From a virus, in the IMG/VR virus record IMGVR_UViG_3300042731_007704, positions 1 through 31,158 of that record: 31,158 nt of DNA; one strand, written 5' to 3'. Each line of letters starts with the position of its first letter. Within the stretch, counting starts at the first letter, position 1. A program made the translations under genes and the position numbers. Under the pieces are notes generated by a model that searched no databases, was not told the DNA's origin, and was given only the letters and a program-made list of their open reading frames with translations. Of this stretch, positions 1 through 7,516 are shown piece after piece.

Positions 1-38
1 CCCAACTCGAACTCTCTTTTGATTGTCGCCGCGCTCAT
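1..38 (-). CDS. Partial unknown gene (N-terminus only)
   Basis: Only the first 12 complete codons are inside the window (MSAATIKREFEL). The ATG at 38-36 overlaps the TGA stop of the upstream gene in an ATGA arrangement, the usual junction in this genome, which is the only reason to believe the start. No function can be assigned. Confidence 0.5.
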   Translation of the reverse strand, partial: MSAATIKREFEL

Positions 39-250
39 CCCTTGTTCTCCTCGTTTCTGAGACTGATCAGCACCTCAATCAGCATTTCCCAGGCAAACCG
101 CATCAACTTCTTGGTCATGGACAGCTTGAGACGGCGAAGGTGGTTCATACTGCAGTCGTCGGCGTTGCCACAGTCGTTCATCCACTGGGCTAACTGGGAC
201 TCCATATCGAGGAGGGATAGCGTTACCTCATGCACTTCGTCCCTGGTCAT
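35..250 (-). CDS. Small hypothetical protein, 71 aa
   Basis: The protein starts MTRDEVHEVTLSLLDMESQL and appears mostly helical, with a Cys pair in the middle (CGNADDC) and a basic second half. The ATG at 250 overlaps the TAA of the preceding gene (TAATG), which supports this start over a longer one that would overlap the neighbour by 30 bases. It is the second-to-last visible gene of the left-hand operon. I do not recognise the family. Confidence 0.65.
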   Translation of the reverse strand: MTRDEVHEVTLSLLDMESQLAQWMNDCGNADDCSMNHLRRLKLSMTKKLMRFAWEMLIEVLISLRNEENKG

Positions 251-582
251 TATCGGCCTCGCTTTCTTGACTGCGCCCACAGCTTGAGAAAGTCATGCAG
301 GCTGAGCGTTAGCTTGTCGACGAGCTTGACGTGGACAGTTGGTACGTAACAGACAAGCGGAATCAGCTCAGCCGTCTGCACCACCAAACACCACTTTCGG
401 CTGGACTCGGCCGACCACTTGGCGTTTGTGACGACGACACACTCGCCAGGCTTTAGCTTGAACTCCTTGGCGAGGTGGAACGCACGACGTCGAACCATGC
501 GTAGGTCCTGCCCGGGCTTCCACGCCTTGAGCGACATCTGGCTTGGTAGGTTGACTCCGCTGTTTACGGTCAATGCCCTCAT
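250..582 (-). CDS. Hypothetical protein, 110 aa
   Basis: The start MRALTVNSGV is preceded by GGAGACAGACAA, a variant of an initiation string seen before several genes here, and forms an ATGA overlap with the gene upstream. The middle reads like a small beta-rich domain (GECVVVTNAKW, KWCLVVQTAELIPLVCYVP), followed by a basic tail ending KRGR. No catalytic motif is visible and the family is not recognised. Expression is probably coupled to the neighbours. Confidence 0.7.
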   Translation of the reverse strand: MRALTVNSGVNLPSQMSLKAWKPGQDLRMVRRRAFHLAKEFKLKPGECVVVTNAKWSAESSRKWCLVVQTAELIPLVCYVPTVHVKLVDKLTLSLHDFLKLWAQSRKRGR

Positions 583-890
583 TTGTCTGTCTCCTCTGTC
601 TTGTTGATGATGCCCAACTGTTCGCACAGCAGAGCAAGCATATCGACGAACACGACATGCATCACTTTGACCAGCTTCCCGTCATTCTTGCGTAGGGCTT
701 TCGCATGCCAGGCGCCATATTCGCACCAGATATACAACTTGTGACTTCCCTCTTTATCTTTCGCGACGTGTTCGGTTATCCTGCACGCGAACTCCTCGAC
801 GGTGCGCGGTAGGTTGGCATATCGAATCTTGCGAAGGTGGCGGTTCCGCATGTCGATGTCGTGCTGCCTCTTGGAATAAGTTGTTTTCAT
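579..890 (-). CDS. Hypothetical protein, 103 aa
   Basis: A small basic protein (MKTTYSKRQHDIDMRNRHLR at the start) with a more hydrophobic centre (KLYIWCEYGAWHAKAL, VMHVVFVDMLALLCEQLG). ATG 890 overlaps the TGA of the DUF2786 gene, and its stop overlaps the next start, so it sits firmly inside the operon. No known domain is recognised. Confidence 0.7.
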   Translation of the reverse strand: MKTTYSKRQHDIDMRNRHLRKIRYANLPRTVEEFACRITEHVAKDKEGSHKLYIWCEYGAWHAKALRKNDGKLVKVMHVVFVDMLALLCEQLGIINKTEETDK

Positions 891-1666
891 TTGTTGTTAA
901 AGTCCTTCAGTTTCTTGGCTGGCGCGTTGAGCCCAGCACTGCTGTCGAGGTTGATGTTGTGTGCTGCCCTGATACCCTGGCTGTAGCCGCTATCAGACCA
1001 GTTGCTGACTCTGCGCTGACGATAACTAACCCTGTAGTTATCGTGGATATAGTCGGCCACTTCGTCGTCGGCCTTAACCAATGCAGTCACCTGGGCATTG
1101 GCGAATGCTTCTTCTTGTTCCCTGCGCTTGCGGTTAAGGATAGTGCCGATTTCTCCAGCTGCGCCTTTTCGAAAGCAGTCCATCCAGGTTCGCTTGCTAC
1201 CGTCGATCTGTGCGTCGTAAATCGTTTTGCCGGCTTTCTTGGCGAGCTTGTCCACCTCCTTTACCAACCATCGATAGATGTAGAGCACAGCCTCAACGTC
1301 ACCTTTCTTGCCGAACAGCATAAGCCTACCCTTGCGCATACCCGTTCCCGGAGCCTGGCCAACATCGAATTGGGCACCCCATTTCAGCACGCTGCAAAAG
1401 TTGTTCTTGGCGATACCATAGAGCAGATCCCATTTCCAGGCTCGCGGGCTTTTGCCGCCTTCCTCAGCCAACACGTCGTACTCGACGATAGGGGTCTCGT
1501 CGGCATCAAGATCGGCGAGGTCGGCCATTTCGATCTTGTTCTCGACCATGAGTTTCTGGGCTAGAGACGCTGCCGTGGCTGCTTCCTCGACGGAGCCGAT
1601 CTTACGCGCCGACTCCGACAACGACAGCATCTTTTGTATGCGAACTAGCAGATCCTCTCTAGTCAT
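887..1666 (-). CDS. DUF2786-type phage protein, 259 aa
   Basis: The N-terminus (about residues 1-45) has the helical DUF2786 pattern: RIQKMLSLSESA followed by EEAATAASLAQKLMVENKIE. The rest (about 60-259) is an uncharacterised alpha/beta region usually found with it, containing KKGDVEAVLYIYRWLVKEVDKL and a basic, Tyr-rich C-terminus. DUF2786 proteins are common in phages and have no established function. The start MTREDLLVRI overlaps the upstream stop by 8 bases; longer starts would run about 115 bases into the preceding gene. Family assignment is from pattern memory. Confidence 0.75.
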   Translation of the reverse strand: MTREDLLVRIQKMLSLSESARKIGSVEEAATAASLAQKLMVENKIEMADLADLDADETPIVEYDVLAEEGGKSPRAWKWDLLYGIAKNNFCSVLKWGAQFDVGQAPGTGMRKGRLMLFGKKGDVEAVLYIYRWLVKEVDKLAKKAGKTIYDAQIDGSKRTWMDCFRKGAAGEIGTILNRKRREQEEAFANAQVTALVKADDEVADYIHDNYRVSYRQRRVSNWSDSGYSQGIRAAHNINLDSSAGLNAPAKKLKDFNNK

Positions 1667-2135
1667 CGTCTCGTCTCCCAAAGCATTCCTCGAGCGATGG
1701 TGCGCTGTAGTCGCCAGTGTCGGGCTCGTCGAGCCCTTCGCTTTTCTGCTGCCGGTTCTTGTTGCAGTCACCACAGACGCCGGTGTGCATTTCGAACTGG
1801 TTGTTGGGGTCTAGCTTAGCGTCGCACTTGTCGCAGGTTGGTCCGTCATCGCCAAGCTCATCAGACACCAGCACGGTAACATAGGCCATATCGAACGCCT
1901 CGTGGATGATGGCCAGATGAGGCTTGAGGTTGTCCAACGCGCTGATCGCGTTCTGCATCCGGTTAAGGTCGGCGGACAAGTCCTGTTCCCTGATCACGTT
2001 TGCCGGCACACCCACTCCCGGAGGGATACTGCCCAGGTCAGACAAGTCGGTGGTTACGACGTCGACCCAAAACTGGCAAGCGTCTCTCATCTTTGCCACC
2101 AGCTGCTTTACCGTTACTTCCTTTGGCGTTGGCAT
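1659..2135 (-). CDS. Hypothetical protein with C-terminal zinc-ribbon motif, 158 aa
   Basis: The N-terminal 95 residues look helical, with no recognised fold. A four-Cys metal-binding motif follows: CDKC at 101-104 and CGDC at 121-124, spaced like a zinc ribbon. The tail after 125 is acidic and likely disordered. A strong Shine-Dalgarno (GGAAGGAGAT) lies 6-7 bases before ATG 2135, which also overlaps the stop of the gene upstream. Zinc ribbons of this kind often bind nucleic acid or protein, but no specific role can be read from the sequence. Confidence 0.7.
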   Translation of the reverse strand: MPTPKEVTVKQLVAKMRDACQFWVDVVTTDLSDLGSIPPGVGVPANVIREQDLSADLNRMQNAISALDNLKPHLAIIHEAFDMAYVTVLVSDELGDDGPTCDKCDAKLDPNNQFEMHTGVCGDCNKNRQQKSEGLDEPDTGDYSAPSLEECFGRRDDD

Positions 2136-2656
2136 TACAGATCTCCTTCCACGAACCGCTTGACCAGGTAAGCCTCGCAGATGGATAGAAACTGCTTGTT
2201 GATCTCGTAGAACCTGGTGTCCAGTCTGTCCAGCTCATCGTAGTCTGGATGGTTTAGGAAGTCGTCGACCCGGTGGTCAACCTCTTTCCAAATGCGGTGG
2301 ACTTTGGATACCATGTCCGAGATTTCGTTCACCACCTTTTTGGCTTTCTCGTTCACGCAACTATTGGCGATGACGTCCAAAACGCCTACCACCAAATCAT
2401 CGGCGCAAACAACGTACTCGTTCTCGCACCACTGATGAAAACCACCGTTTTCTATCTGATAGTTCAGGTTGCCGACGAGGACAGCCTTTTTCTCGAGGCC
2501 ACCCAAGCTATTAACGAAGGTGCGATACGGGTGTTTAGCCCAAGGACTGAGAGGATAGCCCGACACCTGGCCAGCAGCATCCTTGTTGTTGCGCCACCGA
2601 AAGTATGCCCTATCCATCAACGCCTGCAAAAAGACCGGTTCCTTGTTGTCGTTCAT
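2135..2656 (-). CDS. DUF4375/DMP19-like protein, 173 aa
   Basis: The central segment (about residues 45-80: FVNSLGGLEKKAVLVGNLNY, then IENGGFHQWCEN) matches the signature I associate with DUF4375, the fold of the Neisseria DNA-mimic protein DMP19, where the NGGF motif is typical. The C-terminal half is helical and acidic (VDHRVDDFLNHPDYDELDRLD), as expected for a DNA mimic or interaction surface. ATG 2656 has the recurrent GGGAGCAGACAG leader and an ATGA overlap with the acetyltransferase gene. Whether it mimics DNA is inference; many DUF4375 proteins have unknown roles. Confidence 0.6.
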   Translation of the reverse strand: MNDNKEPVFLQALMDRAYFRWRNNKDAAGQVSGYPLSPWAKHPYRTFVNSLGGLEKKAVLVGNLNYQIENGGFHQWCENEYVVCADDLVVGVLDVIANSCVNEKAKKVVNEISDMVSKVHRIWKEVDHRVDDFLNHPDYDELDRLDTRFYEINKQFLSICEAYLVKRFVEGDL

Positions 2657-3135
2657 CTGTCTGCTCCCTGCCAGTAGTTCATGATGGTAACTCTACCATC
2701 GTATCTTTCGTCCATGCGCCGATAAAATCGGTCGCTGCGTTCGTCCCAAATACTAACGATGACGTTAAGGTAAGCCAACATAACACGATCGAACAGCTTA
2801 GTGGCAAAACCAAAACCTCTGTACTCCGGCTGAACAAAGATGCTAACCTCTGGTGTCGCGTTTGGGCAATGTTTACTGCGAGCTGCCATTGCCCAACCAA
2901 CCACTGCCCAACCAACTTCTACAGAGAACCAAAACGCCGGCCGATAATAGGGCATATCGCCGCTCCACAGCACGAAGGTGTCAACCCAAACCTCCGGGTC
3001 ATTCAGTGCCGTGGTGGCCATAGCATCATCACCATTCACCCAACTGGCACCAGGTTCTGGCCGGGCAGCAACCAACTTGCGTAGCCGATGCTGTATGAAC
3101 CTGGGCCAGTCACACCAAGCACGATGTTCTATCAT
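2653..3135 (-). CDS. GNAT-family N-acetyltransferase, 160 aa
   Basis: The acetyl-CoA binding motif A of GNAT enzymes is visible at about residues 95-120: VSIFVQPEYRGFGFATKLFD, a beta strand followed by the R-G-x-G-x-A turn and helix. The N-terminal half supplies the preceding strands (AFWFSVEVGWAVVGWAMAA). The substrate is unknown; phage GNATs may act on small molecules, proteins or modified DNA. ATG 3135 lies just after the stop of the VWA gene; a TTG at 3141 would be an alternative. It is co-transcribed with the DUF4375 gene, with which it shares an ATGA overlap. Confidence 0.7.
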   Translation of the reverse strand: MIEHRAWCDWPRFIQHRLRKLVAARPEPGASWVNGDDAMATTALNDPEVWVDTFVLWSGDMPYYRPAFWFSVEVGWAVVGWAMAARSKHCPNATPEVSIFVQPEYRGFGFATKLFDRVMLAYLNVIVSIWDERSDRFYRRMDERYDGRVTIMNYWQGADR

Positions 3136-3137
3136 CG

Positions 3138-4643
3138 TCAACCACCCAGGTTGATTACGGGGGCTAGCTTGTCGTCGTCGCCCCGTGTCGCATTAACGTT
3201 CAGTGTCTTGGTTGCGATCTTGCCCAGACTGTTTCTCACCTCCGCTTCATCACCAACACAAATCACGTAGAAGTTGACCCCGTGCTTCTTGGTCATCTGC
3301 TTGGCTCGGTCAATGTGCTCTTGGTCGAGGTCAGACTCGCCATCGGTGATGATGATGACGTCGGCTTTGCGCATGGTCTTGCTAGTGGTGATGATATCCA
3401 ACGAACGAGCAACAACCGGGTTAAAGTCTGTGCCACCACTGGGTCGCGTGCTCACCACATCCAAAATCTCGGCCAGCGTTGGCGTCTTACCCTTAGGTAC
3501 CGACTTTTCACGGATGACGTCGGCGTTGAAGTCGATCAGATGATAAAGCCGCTTTTGCTTGGTAGCGGTGGTAAGAATGGAAATCGCAGCAGCGTTGGCC
3601 CACGTCGTGCGTCCGCTCCTCATCGACGTCGACCGGTCAACAGCGACCACCACGGGACCACGAGCCTTGCTCTTCTTGGTGCGCTTGCGATAGCTCAACG
3701 CCTTGCGCTGCTGCACCTTTTGCAAGGTCTCGAGCCTGATCATCGGGTTGTTGCTCGCCAGACCGACCAGCTCGACAGGGAGCACGTCGTTGACGTCGCC
3801 ACCCATCGTCACGCCAGAAACCGAAGTGCCACCATGGGTCACTTGCTTGCGCTTCTTGGTTGCCGCCTTGCGCTGCATACGTCCTGCTTCGGCCAACATC
3901 CGCTTGAGCTGTTGGTTGTTGCGAATCATCTCCCAAGCAGCACGCTCGGCGTCAAGGTTGTCGGCTTTCTCGGGTGCGCCGACCTCGGTACCAGGAAGGC
4001 CCAACGCTTGGTTGATGCCTTCCAACGACTCACGAGCTTCGTCGACGGCGCCACGGGCAGCACGGCAAGCGGCACGGATCCGACGGCGCAGATTGGCGTC
4101 TGCGTCCTCGTCCGGTGACTGCGCCATGGCTTGCTGCTGTGCCTGCTCGTCTGCAACCATCTGAGCAATGGCATCGCCAGCACCACCCGAACCATCGCCA
4201 AACTGACCGCCCATCTCGTTGGCGAACTGCGACATCGGACCAGCTGCCTGACCCTGGCCTCCGCCTTGACCACCACTCTGCTGTTGCTGTTCTTCTTTCT
4301 CAGCTTGGGTAGGCACCAGCGGAGCCAACGCCGAAAGGAGCTTTTCGGTTGCAATGCTGGCAGCCAACGAACGACGCGAGCAACGCTTCTTCAGGTCGTG
4401 CCACTCGTTAAGCTCCTGCGCCGTCTCGAGCAAATCGGTTGCCCACTCCGGAGCTTCGTCACGTCGGGTTGGCTCGTTGGGAAGGTACATCGCCGCGTGA
4501 ACATCCTGCGCGAAAGCAGCAAAGTCGGCTTGCTTGCTTGCGCCGTTATCGACGGCATAACGAGCTTGATGACTGCCATCAACGTGGCGCTGCCATCGCT
4601 GATCGGCAAAGTTGGACGTTTTGTAAACCAGACCACCCATCAT
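3138..4643 (-). CDS. VWA-domain protein, partner of MoxR ATPase, 501 aa
   Basis: The C-terminal domain (about 328-500) is a von Willebrand factor A domain with an intact metal-ion site: D336, S338 and S340 (DRSTS), T405 (GGTDF) and D434 (ITDGESD). Upstream lie a helical N-terminus, a Gln/Gly-rich linker (about 117-175) and a basic helical segment. In MoxR/VWA pairs (such as RavA-ViaA) the VWA protein docks the AAA+ ATPase onto a client. The MoxR gene lies directly upstream, 6 bases away. Two adjacent ATGs (4643, 4640) follow TAGGGGGCA; the second has the better Shine-Dalgarno spacing. The client is unknown. Confidence 0.85.
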   Translation of the reverse strand: MMGGLVYKTSNFADQRWQRHVDGSHQARYAVDNGASKQADFAAFAQDVHAAMYLPNEPTRRDEAPEWATDLLETAQELNEWHDLKKRCSRRSLAASIATEKLLSALAPLVPTQAEKEEQQQQSGGQGGGQGQAAGPMSQFANEMGGQFGDGSGGAGDAIAQMVADEQAQQQAMAQSPDEDADANLRRRIRAACRAARGAVDEARESLEGINQALGLPGTEVGAPEKADNLDAERAAWEMIRNNQQLKRMLAEAGRMQRKAATKKRKQVTHGGTSVSGVTMGGDVNDVLPVELVGLASNNPMIRLETLQKVQQRKALSYRKRTKKSKARGPVVVAVDRSTSMRSGRTTWANAAAISILTTATKQKRLYHLIDFNADVIREKSVPKGKTPTLAEILDVVSTRPSGGTDFNPVVARSLDIITTSKTMRKADVIIITDGESDLDQEHIDRAKQMTKKHGVNFYVICVGDEAEVRNSLGKIATKTLNVNATRGDDDKLAPVINLGG

Positions 4644-4649
4644 TGCCCC

Positions 4650-5849
4650 CTACAGACTCAGCGCCAGCTTGGACTCATGCTGCAGAGCCAGACCGGCTGC
4701 CTCGGCGTGCCACTGCTGAATCTTGCTCAACGCCTGCTCGGACCGATGCTTGCGGTTGTTCGGGCTGTCGTCGTGTGCCTGCTTCAGCTCGGAGTAGATA
4801 TCGACGAGCTGCTGCAGAACGTTCTCGATGCGAGACCGAAAGTCGTTGTCGCCAAGCTCTGGCATCTGGTTGTATACCTCGCGTGCTTGGTCCTCTTTCT
4901 CGATGGCCGTCAGGTGCAACGGATTGGCGATGGCGAAAACGATCCGCTCGACGGCATCGATCTGCTCGGGCTCGTTCCAGGCAACGTTAGCCAAGATCTC
5001 GAGGTCGCAGATCTCGATGGTCTTGCCACCACGCAGCCAAGACACCGCCTGCAAGATACCGCCGATCTTGTACCAACTACGGTCGCTGACCCAAACGCCG
5101 TTGTTCTCGAACTCGACCTTGATGTTTTTGAGCTTCTGCAATGCCTCGGGCGACATCGTGATCTTGCTTGCTTCTTCCTGCGCACGCATCACGTCGTCAA
5201 TGGTGACGGTGGCGTTGACCTGCTTCAGCGGAAGATCGCGCTGCACCAGACGCTCAAAGCTGACCTCTTCCTGGCAGGACTGCACGACCTGGCGGATCAT
5301 GAACCTGTCCCACAACGCGCGGAGCTTCTTCTGTTCTTCCTCGTCGTCGGAACCAGGCATTTCGTTCGACGCGGCGAACATGGAAAGCAGAGGAGCCTTG
5401 GTAGACGGCATGCCAACCTGGTGAACGGTGCGCTCATTGGTCAGGCTGAGCAAGGCGTTGAGGACTGCGCTGTTGGCCTTGAAGATCTCATCCAGGAACA
5501 CAACCTCGCTATCCAACGCGCTTTGGTTGGTGATGCGAGTGTACTCGCCTTTGCTGCTGTAGCGCTGCAGATCGACCGGACCAAACAGCTCGTCAGGGGT
5601 GGTGAACTCGGTCATCAGGTACTCGAAGTAGTTGGCATCCACCATCTGGCCCTTGGTGCCGTGAGCCTTGATGCGGTCTTTTACCTGGCGCACCAACTCG
5701 GACTTGGCGGTTCCGGGCTCGCTCAACTGCACGAAGTGCTCACGTGAGACCATCGCCACCCAGGCCAGGTAGACGGTGTGGTCACGCTCGAGTAGCGCGT
5801 TGGTGGTGTCCTCGATGACGTCGTTGATCTTGTCGCAAAGTGTCTTCAT
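4650..5849 (-). CDS. MoxR-type AAA+ ATPase, 399 aa
   Basis: Walker A reads EPGTAKS at residues 44-50, preceded by the HFVQLS strand. Walker B reads FLDEIFK at 118-124 and is followed by NALLSLTNER (131-140), the MoxR-type continuation. A sensor-1-like segment (MFAASNEMPG) and arginine-finger region (LWDRFMIR) follow. This is the layout of MoxR/RavA ATPases, which remodel protein complexes together with a VWA partner. The start at 5849 is chosen because GGGAGCAGACAA immediately precedes it; longer versions would run into the upstream gene. The last 100 residues are helical and may contact the VWA partner. Confidence 0.88.
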   Translation of the reverse strand: MKTLCDKINDVIEDTTNALLERDHTVYLAWVAMVSREHFVQLSEPGTAKSELVRQVKDRIKAHGTKGQMVDANYFEYLMTEFTTPDELFGPVDLQRYSSKGEYTRITNQSALDSEVVFLDEIFKANSAVLNALLSLTNERTVHQVGMPSTKAPLLSMFAASNEMPGSDDEEEQKKLRALWDRFMIRQVVQSCQEEVSFERLVQRDLPLKQVNATVTIDDVMRAQEEASKITMSPEALQKLKNIKVEFENNGVWVSDRSWYKIGGILQAVSWLRGGKTIEICDLEILANVAWNEPEQIDAVERIVFAIANPLHLTAIEKEDQAREVYNQMPELGDNDFRSRIENVLQQLVDIYSELKQAHDDSPNNRKHRSEQALSKIQQWHAEAAGLALQHESKLALSL

Positions 5850-5874
5850 TTGTCTGCTCCCTTGGTTCATTGGC

Positions 5875-6879
5875 CTACTGGCAGTCCTCGCACACCCACT
5901 TGTTCGCACGCTTCTTGGCACCCTCCAACGGCTTCGGGTGCTTGCACACGGAACAAATAATCTTGTTCCCCTTCTTCGCCTTGCTGCCCTTGTCGCTGAC
6001 GGTGCCATCCTTGTGAACGGTGATGCACTGCCGAAGGTCCATCATCTTCTCACACGCGGTGTCGAGCTTCTTGAGAACGGAGTCCATCTTGGAAACGCCA
6101 ACACCCAATGCCGACTTGTAGAGGTTGGCCTGCTTGCGAAGCTCCAACGAGCGCTGCATGCGAAGAGTATACACGGTGCTGCGCTCCGTGCCGTCGAACT
6201 CGTCGACCTGCTGCACCAGCTCATCCAGCTTGTCAGCCAACGTCTTTTTGGCTTTGTCTTTGATGTCAGCAACAGCTTCCTTGCCGGAGATCTCTGCGAT
6301 GTAAACCCTGATGTTGACGGCCGTACGCAGAAACTCGGCAAGCTCTTTGACCTTGGCGACCATCTGAGGTGGAACCCAGTAGTTGGGCTTAAAGTACATA
6401 GCCGCACAGCGGCTGACGAGATAGTCGGTGATGTTGTTCGTCCAGTCATCGCCAACGATCTTGCCGCGAATGTCCTGGTAAGCCAAGTTGATCTCTTGCG
6501 CGACCTGGTGGTTACCACGGATGACGCTGGGGTCGGGCTCAGCTTCCCACGTGAGCTTCCCCTCGAACTCGTGCGTTACCGTCTCGCCATGCTCGTCGAC
6601 CTCTTCAGGCGAAATGCCCATGATGACGGTTTTCTTGGTCTTCTTGATGGGACGGATGACGTAGCGCTGCTCACCGTTCTTACGGTTGGCGAAACGAGGC
6701 ACCTGACCACGCAGCGTGCGAAAGATCTGCATCCTGTCGCCAGCGTAGTCAGGCACCAGTTCATCTGGGTCAAGACCCGCACCGATGGCCATGTCGCGTG
6801 CTTCATCGGGGAAACGAGGAACCGTGCCGCTGACCTGAAAGAAAACGAGCGCCCCGTTGCTGAATTGCTTGGTTGTCAT
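5875..6879 (-). CDS. Uncharacterised protein with C-terminal zinc ribbon, 334 aa
   Basis: The N-terminal 110 residues look beta-rich (GALVFFQVSGTVPRFPDEAR, QRYVIRPIKKTKKTVIMG), the middle (about 110-295) is long and helical, and the end carries CSVC at 309-312 and CEDC at 330-333, a classical zinc-ribbon spacing. ATG 6879 overlaps the upstream stop (ATGA) with a strong GGAGG site. It lies directly before the MoxR and VWA genes with no promoter between, so it may be the third member or substrate-facing part of that module. I do not recognise a named family with certainty. Confidence 0.75.
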   Translation of the reverse strand: MTTKQFSNGALVFFQVSGTVPRFPDEARDMAIGAGLDPDELVPDYAGDRMQIFRTLRGQVPRFANRKNGEQRYVIRPIKKTKKTVIMGISPEEVDEHGETVTHEFEGKLTWEAEPDPSVIRGNHQVAQEINLAYQDIRGKIVGDDWTNNITDYLVSRCAAMYFKPNYWVPPQMVAKVKELAEFLRTAVNIRVYIAEISGKEAVADIKDKAKKTLADKLDELVQQVDEFDGTERSTVYTLRMQRSLELRKQANLYKSALGVGVSKMDSVLKKLDTACEKMMDLRQCITVHKDGTVSDKGSKAKKGNKIICSVCKHPKPLEGAKKRANKWVCEDCQ

Positions 6880-7394
6880 CGGTTGGCCTCCTTCTCCTGC
6901 TTCGCGCCTACGAGGTAGCCGAGATTGAAGGCTGCATCGGCAACAGCCGATGCCAACGAATCGCCCTTGCCCATGACGCAATCGGTGTTGTTCTCCTTCA
7001 GCTCAGGGAACCGCACCTGCCACTCGGTCGGGTCAGCGGCAACCAGATCGACGTCGAACTCCGTCAACTCCAACTCGCCCATCATCTCCTCAAGCTCCTC
7101 GAGACCAGCCGGACCGAACACTGGCGAGCAGGTAGCGAGCGGGTTTTTGCTGCCGTGTTCCCTGACCTGATCGCGCAGCACAGACAGGTACTGCTGCTCA
7201 TGCCTCATAGACAACAGAATCTGCGCGAGGTCGTCTTTGGTGGCAGCCGTTGACCAACGCTTGCCAGCATCGCCCAGCAGCATCGTCATATCGACGCGAG
7301 TGAACCTGGCCTTGATACCATCCACCCCCACCTCCGGGTCCAACGCTTGGAATAGATGCTTGATGGTCTTAAATCTCTTCTCTCTGTCAGTCAT
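6876..7394 (-). CDS. Hypothetical acidic protein, 172 aa
   Basis: The start MTDREKRFKTIKHLFQALDP is preceded by GGGAGCAGAGCA, the initiation string also seen before the MoxR and DUF4375 genes. The protein is rich in acidic helix in the middle (GLEELEEMMGELELTEFDVD), with a short Gly/Ala-rich end (GDSLASAVADAAFNLGYLVG). It is the first large gene of the MoxR/VWA module and follows a 120-base gap with two hairpins. Function unknown. Confidence 0.72.
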   Translation of the reverse strand: MTDREKRFKTIKHLFQALDPEVGVDGIKARFTRVDMTMLLGDAGKRWSTAATKDDLAQILLSMRHEQQYLSVLRDQVREHGSKNPLATCSPVFGPAGLEELEEMMGELELTEFDVDLVAADPTEWQVRFPELKENNTDCVMGKGDSLASAVADAAFNLGYLVGAKQEKEANR

Positions 7395-7424
7395 TGCTCT
7401 GCTCCCTTTTCTCAATTGAAACCT

Positions 7425-7453
7425 GCCACGCAGCCAAAATCGGTCTACGTGGC
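7425..7453 (-). other. Intergenic hairpin 1
   Basis: An 11-pair stem: GCCACG/CGTGGC extended by three pairs including one wobble, then a bulged base and CC/GG closing a 6-base loop. It sits 30 bases before the start of the 172-aa gene and covers the end of a tiny open frame. No run of T follows, so it is more likely an RNA structure that affects the downstream ribosome site or mRNA stability than a terminator. Confidence 0.4.
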
Positions 7454-7516
7454 GAAACGGACAAACTCACCAAGCCGATCAAGCTGGTGAGCAAAACGAA
7501 CATCGTGACGCTGCAT
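7445..7516 (-). CDS. Possible 23-aa coupled mini-ORF
   Basis: The ATG overlaps the TAA of the 122-aa gene (TAATG), and the frame runs 23 codons (MQRHDVRFAHQLDRLGEF and five more) to a TAG inside the stem of hairpin 1. The coupling geometry is the same as at real gene junctions here, but the peptide has no recognisable feature and could be a chance frame. If translated, ribosomes would open both hairpins, which suggests a leader or regulatory role rather than a functional peptide. Confidence 0.25.
   Translation of the reverse strand: MQRHDVRFAHQLDRLGEFVRFAT
7466..7491 (-). terminator. Intergenic hairpin 2, possible weak terminator
   Basis: Read on the minus strand, CTCACC pairs with GGTGAG, with an inner AGC/GCT pair and a single bulge. 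It is followed by TTTGTCCGTTT, a poor T tract. It lies between the 122-aa gene and the MoxR module and could attenuate readthrough from the promoter upstream. Only the structure is visible; termination is inference. Confidence 0.25.

Noticed and set aside
881-1564. Plus-strand open frame of 227 codons
   Set aside because: Antisense to the DUF2786 gene, which has motif and junction support.
4131-5747. Long open frame of 538 codons on the plus strand
   Set aside because: It runs antisense across the MoxR and VWA genes and their boundary, has no domain motif, and no Shine-Dalgarno or promoter. It results from codon bias of the real genes.
5776-6918. Plus-strand open frame of 380 codons
   Set aside because: Antisense to the zinc-ribbon protein gene, Leu-rich low-complexity product with no motif.
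7425-7491. Strong intrinsic terminator
   Set aside because: The stems are convincing but no proper T tract follows either of them; reported only as hairpins.
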